A stretch of 64,000 bases of DNA from Sulfuracidifex metallicus DSM 6482 = JCM 9184 (GCA_032834875.1 CP135238.1:1308011-1372010); one strand, 5' to 3'; shown: positions 18,665 through 27,355, counted from the stretch's first letter. Program-made: numbers and translations. The notes: generated by a model not told the origin, from the sequence alone.

Positions 18665-19702
18665 TTAACCTAGTAAATCTTTGACCTTCTTGAAAAGGGA
18701 CGGATTACCTATAACAACCAAGTTCTCCCCAGGCTTTACTACGGTATCCTTTGCAAAGTAAGGGTCTAAAGATCCTCCATCCCTAACTATTGCGAGCGGA
18801 ACTATACCCTGCGGTAGATCACCTACCTTGGTTTCCTTGTTCACTGAGAAGAAGCCTATCATTATATCATCCCTTACTCTACCTGAGAAAATTAGTCCTG
18901 AAACGTTATTAGAAAGAGCAGCTGAAGCCGTTATCCTTCCTAAAATGTCTTCAGCTGGTATTACCATGTCCGCTCCAGCTGTCTTAAACTCGTCAATCAT
19001 TGAACTGTTCCTCACTATGCAAGTAACCTGGAGTGGAGGATTGAGCTTCTGAACCTTCAATGTAACGAGAAGAGAATCCATGTCATTCTCCATGCTTATT
19101 ATGGCATTCTTAGCCTCCATTATTCCCGCAGATATCAGGTTCTTCTCGTCCTTGGGATCACCTACTATGACCTTATCTCCGTGTAGATCTCCCTTCTCAC
19201 GGGTAAGTACGACGTAATCTACACCGTACCTCTCCAGCCTCCTGACTGCGCCCTTAACTGCCTCCCCCTCACCTATAACTACAGTATGCTGCCTCATGTG
19301 AGATCCCCTCCACCTAGCCCTTGCGTCTGCCCAAGAGTCCCTCCTCACCACTGTTGATACTAAAGATTGAATTATGCTTGTGTATAAACCAACCGCAAAT
19401 ATGATAGTAAGGATGAGAATTACTTTCTCCGTAGAGGGCATTTGAGATAGTGGCGGAGCGTAAAGACCAACAGTTGTAACTACGTTCACTCCAGCATAAA
19501 TTGCTGAAAGAAGGTCTAGGTGTTGAAATGTCATGAAAACGAACGCGTTCACGTAAACTGCTACACCAAGGAGAACAACCTGAGGGAATACCTTCCTGAA
19601 AATCGAATATGGGGCCATTAATGACTCCAAGGCGGGAACTAACACCTTGTTCCACAAGGTGATCCAATTCAAAAACACTCGAAAGATATTTACCTCTCTC
19701 AA
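18665..19702 (-). CDS. two-TM potassium channel subunit with RCK (TrkA-N/TrkA-C) domain
   Basis: The 345-aa protein has TM1 (about residues 38-60), a pore helix with filter-like TTVGLY (76-81), TM2 (about 93-116), then a cytoplasmic Rossmann RCK domain starting VVIGEGEAV (141-149), with the acidic strand ends and VGDPKDEKNL segment of TrkA-N. A TrkA-C-like lobe ends in LVVIGNP. It resembles MthK-type channels, in which RCK ligands gate the pore. The filter departs from TVGYG (Leu for Tyr, Tyr for Gly), and the third Gly of the Rossmann motif is Val, so ion selectivity and nucleotide binding may differ. Confidence 0.85.
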   Translation of the reverse strand: MREVNIFRVFLNWITLWNKVLVPALESLMAPYSIFRKVFPQVVLLGVAVYVNAFVFMTFQHLDLLSAIYAGVNVVTTVGLYAPPLSQMPSTEKVILILTIIFAVGLYTSIIQSLVSTVVRRDSWADARARWRGSHMRQHTVVIGEGEAVKGAVRRLERYGVDYVVLTREKGDLHGDKVIVGDPKDEKNLISAGIMEAKNAIISMENDMDSLLVTLKVQKLNPPLQVTCIVRNSSMIDEFKTAGADMVIPAEDILGRITASAALSNNVSGLIFSGRVRDDIMIGFFSVNKETKVGDLPQGIVPLAIVRDGGSLDPYFAKDTVVKPGENLVVIGNPSLFKKVKDLLG

Positions 19703-19916
19703 ATTTAAAGGAATCTATAGGTTTTCATTATAGAAAAAATATGCATTAACATGAAGTTTAGTGAAGAAAATCTTTGAGTAAGGAGGATAAAAGAAAAGGT
19801 TTTTTTAAAAAAAAGTTAGAAAAAATGAGGGAAAAAGCGGAATTCTCGTGGGATATAAGTAAGTGCTTCTTCTATCTTTTCGTGGGTTAAGGGAACTTTC
19901 GCCACCTTAAACCACG

Positions 19917-20969
19917 TTAAAGCATGGAAATTATCTTCCTGAAGAATGCTCCTACCACAATGAGGAAGAGGACCAAGGACAGAAACACCATCTCCAGCGG
20001 AGAACGTTCACTTATCACAATCTCCGACCCGGTTAAATGAATGGGGGCGTCATGGACTTCTCCCAAGTAGTAGTAAGCCTGCCTTCCTGTGGTGACCAGA
20101 AATAGGTCTCCTACCTTATGCGTTACCAAGTTGGTAGTCCCCTCAGCAGTGTCTGACCCAAAGTCAAAATATGAGGGAAAAGGTACGTAGCCACCGCGAT
20201 CGTAATAAAGGGACAAGTAAGCTTGTAACTTATCGAAGTTGATCACCTTTCCGTTACCTTCTCCTCCGAAGACAAGCTCGGCGTCATAAAAGGAGAAACC
20301 TTGGTAGGGGGAGCTGTCGCTTAGATAATTGTAGCCAGACACGTAAAGGGAAGCTCTATACACATGTGGTATGTAGATGACGTCGTCCTGAAAGAAAATC
20401 GTCTTCCCTTGAATACAAGTACCATTTATGCCCTTGAATCCGAAAAGTATCCTCACGTGATTCGAGGTGTGAGTAACGTTTATTACGAGGTAAAATGATA
20501 GCGGTAAGGAATACCTATAATCTCCTACGTAATTAACGTAGTAACATTGACCGTCGTTTCCCTTTACGAAACTACCTTCACCTTGAATATTGGTGAGAGG
20601 ACTATTTGTACAAGTCAAGTTAAGGACGCTGGATGATAAGTAAAAGTAATGCCCAACCGGATCTATTACAACAACGTTCTGAAGCCAGAACGTCTGATCG
20701 TTAACTATCAACATAACGTTCATCTGCACCGAGAAAGGAGAGTTAGCTTGCACTTGATGGAGAGAAACGTAACCTAGAACTGAACTGGTAGTAATGTAAT
20801 AAGGGATTAGTTTATCTCCCTTTTGATATACGCCATAAGAGGCTATTCCCACTGCGTAACTGTGAAACGGGTATTCCTGAGTGTCTATGTAAGGGTTAAC
20901 AGTGGCGGAAACTATTTGCGTCGATATCAGAAGGACTGCGATAAGCAGCGGAATTGCCTTCTTGTTCAT
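19917..20969 (-). CDS. thermopsin-like acid endopeptidase (peptidase family A5)
   Basis: The 350-aa precursor has a clear signal peptide (MNKKAIPLLIAVLLIS, cut near residue 22). The thermopsin pattern follows: PxGIASYGVY, then YYITTSSVLGYVSL (about residues 56-69), then SVQMNVMLIVNDQTFWLQNV (about 81-100), then beta-rich segments. A C-terminal hydrophobic helix (about 325-345) ending in FRKKI would tether it to the membrane. Thermopsins are secreted or surface proteases active at low pH and high temperature, so the enzyme probably digests external protein or processes surface proteins. Numerous Asn-X-Thr sequons are present. Confidence 0.85.
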   Translation of the reverse strand: MNKKAIPLLIAVLLISTQIVSATVNPYIDTQEYPFHSYAVGIASYGVYQKGDKLIPYYITTSSVLGYVSLHQVQANSPFSVQMNVMLIVNDQTFWLQNVVVIDPVGHYFYLSSSVLNLTCTNSPLTNIQGEGSFVKGNDGQCYYVNYVGDYRYSLPLSFYLVINVTHTSNHVRILFGFKGINGTCIQGKTIFFQDDVIYIPHVYRASLYVSGYNYLSDSSPYQGFSFYDAELVFGGEGNGKVINFDKLQAYLSLYYDRGGYVPFPSYFDFGSDTAEGTTNLVTHKVGDLFLVTTGRQAYYYLGEVHDAPIHLTGSEIVISERSPLEMVFLSLVLFLIVVGAFFRKIISML

Positions 20970-21067
20970 TTCTTACTCTTTTTCTCAACCTGACATATAA
21001 AGAATTTTTCACAACTCTAGAACTAGGCAATTGGAGGCGTAAAATACTTGTGGTAGATAAAGCATAA

Positions 21068-21415
21068 CTGACTTCCTCCCCGCCTTGGAAGGGCGAGGGT
21101 TCCCCTCCAGAGGGTTCATAGTTCCCACCATCGATTCGGGATTACATCTCTCATTTGGTGGGCAGTCGAGTGGCTCAGAGAACCACTCCCATTTGGACAG
21201 AGTGGGTAGGGGACTTTCATTGCTGAGCTCTAGTCCCTTGAAGGAAAAGGAAGATGATGGTTGCTCCTCCCACAGTCCCATTAAGCCCTCAATCGAGCTG
21301 GGGAGGAGCATCGTTAGCGTCACTAAAAGATTTTTGAAAAAAAGAAATATTTAAACCTTTTATAAGGGGGCTATCCATCTGGTGAGGCTTTCCGCCCCCT
21401 TAACCCCCCTTCTCT
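21068..21415 (-). mobile_element. non-autonomous (MITE-like) relative of the TnpB element, copy 1
   Basis: This 348-bp element shares both ends with the autonomous element at 1099-2381: TTAC-adjacent AGAGAAGGG left end (GTAA at 21416-21419) and GGAAGTCAG right end. It lacks tnpB but keeps the 3' structured region (stems 21124-21129/21157-21162 and 21168-21173/21183-21188). A further 9-bp perfect hairpin (GCTCCTCCC...GGGAGGAGC) lies in its middle, with a TATA-like AT block just inside the left end. It is almost identical to 26941-27292, apart from a 6-bp loss in the left-end loop and one extra C. It can be moved only by a TnpA in trans. Apparent ORFs across it look accidental. Confidence 0.85.
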
Positions 21416-21465
21416 GTAATAGCGAAGATAGGAAATCCATGGGAAGTTCTAACTACTTACTGAGG

Positions 21466-21515
21466 GTTACCTATCCATTTCCTCCTTCACGGAAGGGGAG
21501 TTTCGCCTCCTTAAC
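21466..21515 (-). mobile_element. left-end relic of an IS200/IS605 element
   Basis: CTATCCATT...CACGGAAGGGG..TTTCGCC.CCTTAAC matches the left end of the tnpA/tnpB element at 35565-35612. It lies 46 bp from the MITE copy and lacks any transposase gene. It is the trace of an older insertion or of an imprecise loss. Confidence 0.5.
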
Positions 21516-21583
21516 TCAAAAAGTTAAAACATTTCTGGATAACAATTACCAGTGAACGCTTATCACGTCATGAAATCCTTTTA

Positions 21584-21619
21584 ACTTCTGGGGGAGAAGT
21601 ATACTTCTGGGGGAGAAGT
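21584..21619. promoter_or_regulatory. tandem pair of 17-bp palindromes, candidate operator
   Basis: ACTTCTGGGGGAGAAGT occurs twice (21584-21600 and 21603-21619). Each copy is an inverted repeat ACTTCT/AGAAGT around GGGGG. The copies are 19 bp apart, and the second touches the TTG start of the ATPase gene. The position suggests autoregulation or another repressor site. Alternatively the repeat may be coding, as the frame is open to 21574. Confidence 0.45.
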
Positions 21620-22635
21620 TGATCCTTGATGAGAGACCAAAGAATAGAAGGGAGGACTTATTTGATAGAGAGAAAGAACTTGAGTTACTGCTCAACACAA
21701 TCAGGGAAGGTAAACCCTTGATCTTACTCACTGGAATAAGAAGAATTGGAAAAACCTCAGTGTTACAAGTTACTTTGAACGAGTGGGGAGGCGTCTCAGT
21801 GGTGATGGACTGCAGGAAGCTGAAGGAAAACTACGGCAGAAAGGATTTGTATTCCATCCTGTCTGACGCTCTCTCTAAAGCAGAGAAATTGAGGGATGTC
21901 TTAGCTAAAGTGAGAGGAATAAGTGTGGTAGGCAACTACGTGGAGTTGAAGTGGGGAGGGGAAAGATACGTTAGTCTAGCTGACCTCTTCGACCACTTGA
22001 ACGAGAGGAAGGTAGTCGTAGCTATTGACGAGGCTCAGAAGCTGAGAGGTCCGCTCTCCTCAGAGGTAAAGGATGCTATAGCCCACGCTTACGACTACGA
22101 CAGGAACATCACGTTCCTGCTCACTGGATCCGAGGTAGGGCTGCTCAGGGACTTCCTAGGGGTAGACGATGAGGGATCGCCTCTCTTTGGGAGACATTAC
22201 GTGGAGATTGAACTTTCCAGGTTCACAAGGGAGAAGAGCGGGGAGATGTTAAGGAAGGGCTTCAGTGAGGTGGGTGCTAAGGAGGAAGGAGTGGAGGAAT
22301 TGGTGGAAGCCTTTGATGGTATACCAGGCTGGCTAATATTCGCCGGGTTAAGATATGTCCAAGGAAAATCAATAGACGAGGTAAAGGATCTGGCTTTGAG
22401 GTTAGCTCTAAACGAGATGAAGGGGCTTACAAAGAGGGAAAAGGAGGTATTGAAATGTATAGGGAAAGGAAGGAAGGGTTGGAAAAGTGTAAAGGAGTGC
22501 GTGGAAGAAATGGAGAAGTCCACCGTGTCCACGAGTGTGCTTGACAGAGCGCTGAGAAACTTGGAGAAAATGAGCCTTATGAGTGACTACTCCTTCTTGG
22601 ACCCTATATACGGTGAAGCTTCAAAAATGCTATGA
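21619..22635 (+). CDS. archaeal AAA-type ATPase (Arch_ATPase family)
   Basis: The 338-aa protein has FDREKELE (RELE box, about 15-22), Walker A GIRRIGKTS (39-47), Walker B VVVAIDEAQ (132-140), a sensor-1-like FLLTGSEVGLL and a C-terminal winged-helix-like domain (from about residue 265, LTKREKEVLKCIG). This is the STAND-like archaeal ATPase family, abundant in Sulfolobales and often next to mobile DNA. The role is unknown; relatives are suspected in regulation or defence. The TTG start follows from the absence of ATG/GTG between the upstream stop (21571) and the conserved N-terminus. It is flanked by insertion-sequence remains. Confidence 0.85.
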   Translation: MILDERPKNRREDLFDREKELELLLNTIREGKPLILLTGIRRIGKTSVLQVTLNEWGGVSVVMDCRKLKENYGRKDLYSILSDALSKAEKLRDVLAKVRGISVVGNYVELKWGGERYVSLADLFDHLNERKVVVAIDEAQKLRGPLSSEVKDAIAHAYDYDRNITFLLTGSEVGLLRDFLGVDDEGSPLFGRHYVEIELSRFTREKSGEMLRKGFSEVGAKEEGVEELVEAFDGIPGWLIFAGLRYVQGKSIDEVKDLALRLALNEMKGLTKREKEVLKCIGKGRKGWKSVKECVEEMEKSTVSTSVLDRALRNLEKMSLMSDYSFLDPIYGEASKML

Positions 22636-23155
22636 GAAATACAAAAAACATAAAAATATATGCAGCAAATCGAGAGAAACAGGAGCAATTAATGACTAAT
22701 GATGATAACGTAGAGAATACGAGCTATTTAATGGGAGTTAATAGGGCGGAAGACCACATCCTAGGTAGACTACACCTCATTTCAAGATAAGTTTGCAGAG
22801 ACTCCACATAGATGAGAGTTACTGAAGAGCAAGTATCATCTAGATGTATTTGTTAAAGCGAGTCTCTATGTAGTATATCTCTACTCCATGTAAAGATCTA
22901 TAACTCCCTTGACGTGGATTTCCACCTAAATGTTCTGGCTTTAGCCTTCAACTCATAGAAAAGCCGAGGAAGGAGAATGAAACAAGAAGTCTTGTATACA
23001 GGAGCAAGGTAGTTGATATAAATATCCTGCTAATGGGCATTATAAATTAGGTTAAGGATTTCATAATCTGGTAGAAGGCTAGTTTTACATATCTGAAAAT
23101 AGATTAGTTAATAGGATTATATCCGATATATAATAAAATTAATACATTTTTAGTC
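22636..23155. other. 520-bp gene-free region
   Basis: I found no coding signal on either strand and no clear repeat. It may be decayed sequence. Confidence 0.45.
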
Positions 23156-23881
23156 TTATTTTTTCCTAAAAATAAACACAATTATCAACGATATGATTCC
23201 AACTCCTATAATTGACTCTTCTATCCGATCATAGATTGTGAGAGTAGTATTCAAGCTAGTATTCAAGCCTATACTTACTGTATGACCTATAGTGAAATGG
23301 TAATGGGGCAATGTTAAGCTTCGATTAATTATATTAGATTCTAACAGTATAATAAAAGTTTTTGATATACAAGTATTATTATCTTTTTGATAAAAACTAA
23401 TGTTCTTTGCTACTCCATTTGACATGAAATAGTATACCCCTTTAACCGCAAATAATTGAACAGATGAAAAAGAGCAGTACATATATAGGTTATCTACTTC
23501 TTTAACGAAAATTAAGGATGAACCATCGGCATAAGAAATGTTCTTACCTAACAAAAAGGGAGAGATATAAGGTATACCTAGAGGAAGAGTAGAGTTTTGT
23601 AAGTCGGAATGAATCGAGCCGATATTATTTTGATTATTAATATCTATAAACGTCACTAAGAGAGTTTCGTTAGGGAAGGAATCATTTATAAAATAAATTT
23701 CGAGATCAGATTCTTTTGTTATATTAGCAGAAACGTAAATGTAAGAGTATTTCTTATAGATAAGGAAGTCACCTTGCTGCAGGGGAGTCTCTGATATTAT
23801 TACCTGTAAATCGGAAATTAAAACAATACATACTAGAAATATAGCTAAAAATACTGATTTAGACAACATCAAACACCTCAA
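23156..23881 (-). CDS. secreted, membrane-anchored surface protein, 241 aa
   Basis: An N-terminal signal peptide (hydrophobic about residues 9-27) leads into an all-beta domain rich in Asn-X-Ser/Thr sequons. A C-terminal membrane helix (about 220-237) ends in FRKK. The real start may be the Met at residue 5. The layout matches the thermopsin and the 504-aa surface protein: an extracytoplasmic domain tethered by its tail. No enzymatic motif was recognised. It ends a pair with the pilin upstream (78-bp gap), so they may share a transcript. Confidence 0.65.
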   Translation of the reverse strand: MRCLMLSKSVFLAIFLVCIVLISDLQVIISETPLQQGDFLIYKKYSYIYVSANITKESDLEIYFINDSFPNETLLVTFIDINNQNNIGSIHSDLQNSTLPLGIPYISPFLLGKNISYADGSSLIFVKEVDNLYMYCSFSSVQLFAVKGVYYFMSNGVAKNISFYQKDNNTCISKTFIILLESNIINRSLTLPHYHFTIGHTVSIGLNTSLNTTLTIYDRIEESIIGVGIISLIIVFIFRKK

Positions 23882-23958
23882 AATAAAGTAAAAAGATATT
23901 AAAAAAATTCCTTCTTAGCTATAAATTAATATAACTTATTTATTATGCTTAGCTTAAT

Positions 23959-24426
23959 TTATTGTAATACTGCATTAACTACAGCCGTATTCCCGTTGCT
24001 TAACGTGAGAGTAAAAGTGTATGCGCTATTTGCAGCATTAAAAGTTGATGGTAAGTATATAGTCACAGGATTTGTACCTGCACTTAAAGCAGTGGTTACA
24101 CCATAATTCCCAGATATACCTGTGCCACTTATCTCCGTTATAGTCACAGGTGCAGAAGCTGAAAGAGTAACCACTAGCTCATAACTAGTACTACTGCTAG
24201 AACCAGTACCACTGCTAACAGGCTCTATGTATGCAGGACCTACCTGAGTAACTGTCGCAGTATTCGTAAATCCTAAGAATCCAAACGCAAACGCAACAAC
24301 TATCAGCGCTATAAGCACTGAGGCAATTACCAAAATTAAAGCTGTTACTGCTCCTGATAAACCACTCTTATTTTTCCTGTTTTGTTTTATGAGACTTTTC
24401 ATGTTCTCTAAATTTCCTTGTGCCAT
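23959..24426 (-). CDS. archaeal type IV pilin, 155 aa
   Basis: A basic leader (KQNRKNKSG) precedes LSGAVTALILVIASVLIALI, the classic PibD substrate pattern of Sulfolobales pilins (Aap/Ups-like). The mature part is a Ser/Thr/Gly/Ala-rich beta domain of about 120 residues, the right size for a pilus subunit. The listed start gives a long leader. A TATA-like CTTAAATA (minus strand, near 24438) suits initiation at the internal Met9 (24402) better. No pilus ATPase or platform gene is in the window. Confidence 0.8.
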   Translation of the reverse strand: MAQGNLENMKSLIKQNRKNKSGLSGAVTALILVIASVLIALIVVAFAFGFLGFTNTATVTQVGPAYIEPVSSGTGSSSSTSYELVVTLSASAPVTITEISGTGISGNYGVTTALSAGTNPVTIYLPSTFNAANSAYTFTLTLSNGNTAVVNAVLQ

Positions 24427-25347
24427 TTGTTCTATTTAAGCTTTTCTCACTAGTTAGGCGTGTGATATACTTTAATTTATTTCAAACAAATAAGATAATC
24501 AAGAAAAAATAATAGTATTGTTATATATAAATACAAATATCAATTTTCTACTTGGCTGAGAAGATGAAGCACTTTTATCATATTAAGGCTTCTCGTTTAT
24601 GTTACTAGCCTATTGAAACTAAATAATTTATCATTAATAAGATACAGGTAGGTCTACTATAATTCATGAGAAAAGATTGCCTTATTATCCTTAAAAATTA
24701 AGGATAATCTAACTTAACTTCTCATAATTCGATTTTACCAATCATTGAACGTCTTATCTCCCTACCTTTCACCGAGAAGATGACGTATAAACTCTAAGAT
24801 GTACAAAAGGAACGGTGAAAAAATCATTTTAACATAGGTAGCCGTTACTTTATAGTAAGTTTGTATAACATCAGTGATCTCGATAACCATTTTGCCCTGG
24901 AATAGTTGTCTTTGCTTAACATAATTATCAACTCGCCCTGACTCTTTTTTGTATTTTTCTAATTAAAATAATATAGTATCCATAAAGTATATTCGAATTC
25001 TTGTGAACCTTATTCTAGGCCAGTTAGTGTTCATACGCAGTCTAAACTCATAACTTCATGGAAATATTAATTAATTATATATATAATATTATTAACGGAA
25101 ATGATTGTGGCCATGCAAGATCTAGCCACTTTAGAACTTTACAAATGACTATTTCAGTTGTTAATTCTCACGAAGAAATAATACACTATCCCTTTTATAA
25201 GCTACTTAAAAGTAATATTTATCATATTAATGTAAATAAATTAGTAAAGCTTTGCAAGCCACACCCATGAATAATTCCAATATAATTATTTATAAATTTT
25301 TATATAAATACTGAAAAAGCCTTCTAACTATGTAGTAGAAAGAAAGA
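24427..25347. other. 920-bp gene-free region between two pilin genes
   Basis: Very AT-rich. A 70-codon frame at 25058-25270 has low-complexity, Asn/Ile-rich composition and is not convincing. There are no repeats or RNA-like structures that I can defend. The region lies between divergent pilin genes and may hold long upstream control sequences. Confidence 0.45.
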
Positions 25348-25355
25348 TTTATATA
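25348..25355 (+). promoter_or_regulatory. TATA box of the pilin gene at 25377
   Basis: TTTATATA lies about 25 bp ahead of the ATG at 25377. This predicts a leaderless mRNA and favours that ATG over the TTG six bases upstream. Confidence 0.65.
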
Positions 25356-25376
25356 GACAATAACTGAGATTTGCAT

Positions 25377-25775
25377 ATGGCCTCTGGGAAGAGAAAAGCG
25401 ATATCTGGAGCGTTAACGTCGTTTGTACTTATAACTGCATCAATCGTAATTTCTCTTGTTGTAGTTGGATTTACGTTTGGAAACCTTACATACGGCCCAA
25501 GTCCTACCGTGAAACAGAACGGGCAACTTCTCATAGTATATAAAGGAGGAGTCTACTATTTAACAGGAGAAGTAAGCTCCACGGGGAAGGTAACAGTAGA
25601 CTCCATCTCAGTGAACGGTTACATTGAGAGCACTAACGTTGAGATAAACGAAGGGGTAAATAACTTGAGCGTAACTCTACCTTCGGGTTTCACGCCCGAG
25701 GAAGGAGAACACTACAATGTCATTCTAGGTCTAAGCGATGGCAACTCGTTGAATGCTTATGCTTACTACGGATAA
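25377..25775 (+). CDS. archaeal type IV pilin-like protein, about 132 aa
   Basis: The leader MASGKRKA is followed by ISGALTSFVLITASIVISLV, a class III signal peptide with Ala at the cut. The alignment to the pilin at 23959-24426 is evident over leader and helix (SGA-T--ILVIASV). The mature domain (about 105 residues) is beta-rich and ends in YAYYG. The ATG at 25377 is preferred because the TATA box is 25 bp upstream. It is probably a minor or alternative subunit of the same pilus. It is transcribed away from the other pilin across 0.9 kb. Confidence 0.75.
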   Translation: MASGKRKAISGALTSFVLITASIVISLVVVGFTFGNLTYGPSPTVKQNGQLLIVYKGGVYYLTGEVSSTGKVTVDSISVNGYIESTNVEINEGVNNLSVTLPSGFTPEEGEHYNVILGLSDGNSLNAYAYYG

Positions 25776-26363
25776 AGAGTGAAATAGAAAACACCTCGAG
25801 TTCTTAACAATTCCTGTAGGGCTTCATTCACTTACTTTATTTATCAGATAAACAAATTTCCATCTCTTTTAAAAAAAGATTTCTTGAACAAGTAAAGAAG
25901 TTGGCAAGAGTATCTTCCCTCCTGACTCTGTACTTAGAGATAACGTCATTGACTTCGACAGTTTCAAAGTAAATAGATAAGGAGTTACCTCCTAATTTCA
26001 TTTCTAAGTATAACGTATAGGAAACCTTCGTTCATCACCATGTCGACAAAGGTTTCCTTTATGTTCATGGAATAGTCAAGTCAGAAGAATAAGTTGTACG
26101 AAATAACGTCGTGAGCCCACTCGAAAGGTAGAGTAATACAAAGTAAATCATTAACACTAAATGTTATTCTACATTATCACTAGAAGTGTTTTTATTCTCA
26201 GAGCTTCTTTAAACAATTTCTATTATAATTTCTTCATAAATCTATATCCCTACTTTTTCCTACCCTATAATAGTTTACGTAACTTTCTAATTATGTAGAA
26301 ATTCCATGACAATTCTGTCCATGATTCTTCTCTATATCGAGGACATACTCTCGTCATTTCAAG
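25776..26363. other. 588-bp region with only a possible gene remnant
   Basis: Apart from the short minus-strand frame at 25837-26001 no gene is visible. The region separates the pilin gene from the decayed vapBC pair and looks like degraded coding sequence. Confidence 0.4.
25837..26001 (-). pseudogene. 54-codon frame, probable gene fragment
   Basis: The frame reads MKLGGNSLSIYFETVEVND and continues in protein-like fashion (alternating hydrophobics, KYRVRRED) to a stop. Good composition continues about 10 codons upstream of the Met before a stop, and in another frame beyond that, suggesting a frameshifted remnant. The family is unknown. Confidence 0.3.
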
Positions 26364-26397
26364 TTTATATACAACGTATATACGTATACACTCTCTC

Positions 26398-26622
26398 ATA
26401 GTTAAGGTAACAGAGAAGTTCCAAGTAACCATTCCAGAAGAAGTCAGAAGGAAACTTGGGTTGAAGCCAGGCGAAGAAGTTGAGGTACGAGCGATCAGCG
26501 ACGATGAAATTTTGATAAAGAGAAAAATTAAGAAAATCAAGGACCCACTATCAGTTCTGATAGGAGAGCAGGTAGAACTAGAGATAGATCCAGAAAAGGT
26601 AGACGAAATTACAGAAAAATAG
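26398..26622 (+). pseudogene. vapB: VapB-like AbrB/MazE-fold antitoxin, canonical start lost
   Basis: The frame encodes KVTEKFQVTIPEEVRRKLGL, then KPGEEVEV and a charged tail: the swapped-hairpin AbrB DNA-binding fold of VapB antitoxins. A TATA box (TTTATATA, 26364-26371) sits where a leaderless message would begin near 26395. The codon in the start position is ATA; no ATG, GTG or TTG is in frame upstream. ATA could be a mutated ATG or a rare start. VapB normally binds and neutralises the adjoining PIN toxin and represses the operon. As vapC next door is destroyed, this copy may no longer be needed. Confidence 0.65.
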
Positions 26623-27355
26623 GTATTTCATAGACAGCAATGTATTTTTTATGCTAAAATTGGAGATAAAAAATGGAGAGTGTTGTAAGAGGGTTATCAG
26701 AAAGGTTTTCGAGGGAGAGGTAGATTTGTACATAGATACGGTAGTCCTCCTAGAAGTGGCTAACTCGTTAGCTAAATTCCTCAAGAGTCCTGAGCACATG
26801 GAGGAAGAACTAAATGCTACCCTGTAGCTCCCAATTCGGTGGTAGAGCCAAAAAAGGAGGAAGTGGTAGAAAGTTTATCAACTACCTTATCACCTTACGA
26901 CGCACTACACGCGTACGTAGCTAAAAAGGTTAGAGCTAGACTGACTTCCTCCCCGCCTTGGAAGGGCGAGGGTTCCCCTCCAGAGGGTTCATAGTTCCCA
27001 CCATCGATTCGGGATTACATCTCTCATTTGGTGGGCAGTCGAGTGGCTCAGAGAACCACTCCCATTTGGACAGAGTGGGTAGGGGACTTTCATTGCTGAG
27101 CTCTAGTCCCTTGAAGGAAAAGGAAGATTATGGTTGCTCCTCCCAAAGTCCCATTAAGCCCTCAATCGAGCTGGGGAGGAGCATCGTTAGCGTCACTAAA
27201 AGATTTTTGAAAAAAAGAAATATTTAAACCTTTTATAAGGGGGCTATCCATCCCCGCTGGTGAGGCTTTCCGCCCCCTTAACCCCCTTCTCTGTAATATC
27301 TGCAGACAAAGATTTCGATAAAGTAGATAGAGTAGATCCGTGCAGCTTTGTTTGA
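26621..27355 (+). pseudogene. vapC: VapC PIN-domain toxin, frameshifted and split by a 352-bp element
   Basis: The first part reads YFIDSNVFFM (first PIN Asp), then LLEVANSLAKFL (Glu). One base is missing near 26824, after which the frame continues APNSVVEP then SPYDALHAYVAKKVRAR (second Asp). There the element 26941-27292 interrupts. Directly after it the frame resumes VISADKDFDKVD (third acidic site) and ends at 27355. Excising the element joins AGA to GTA in frame and restores a normal PIN ribonuclease C-terminus. No ordinary start codon is present. It is therefore inactivated at least twice. Confidence 0.85.
26941..27292 (-). mobile_element. non-autonomous (MITE-like) relative of the TnpB element, copy 2, inside vapC
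   Basis: This 352-bp copy is nearly identical to 21068-21415. The boundaries are fixed by restoration of the vapC frame: GTAA (27293-27296, TTAC on the element strand) belongs to the host and the plus-strand CTGA at 26941 (TCAG) to the element. It keeps the hairpins 26997-27002/27030-27035 (CCCACC/GGTGGG) and GAGTGG/CCACTC, the internal 9-bp hairpin and the left-end AT block. There is no target duplication. Near-identity with copy 1 means recent movement. Confidence 0.9.

Noticed and set aside
21009-21323. Frames of about 90-104 codons over the two MITE copies on both strands
   Set aside because: They follow the element's hairpins and appear in both copies only because the DNA is duplicated. 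The stem-preserving changes argue for RNA, not protein.
25058-25270. 70-codon frame between the pilin genes
   Set aside because: Asn/Ile/Tyr-rich low-complexity composition as expected from AT-rich DNA; no motif and no promoter spacing that stands out.
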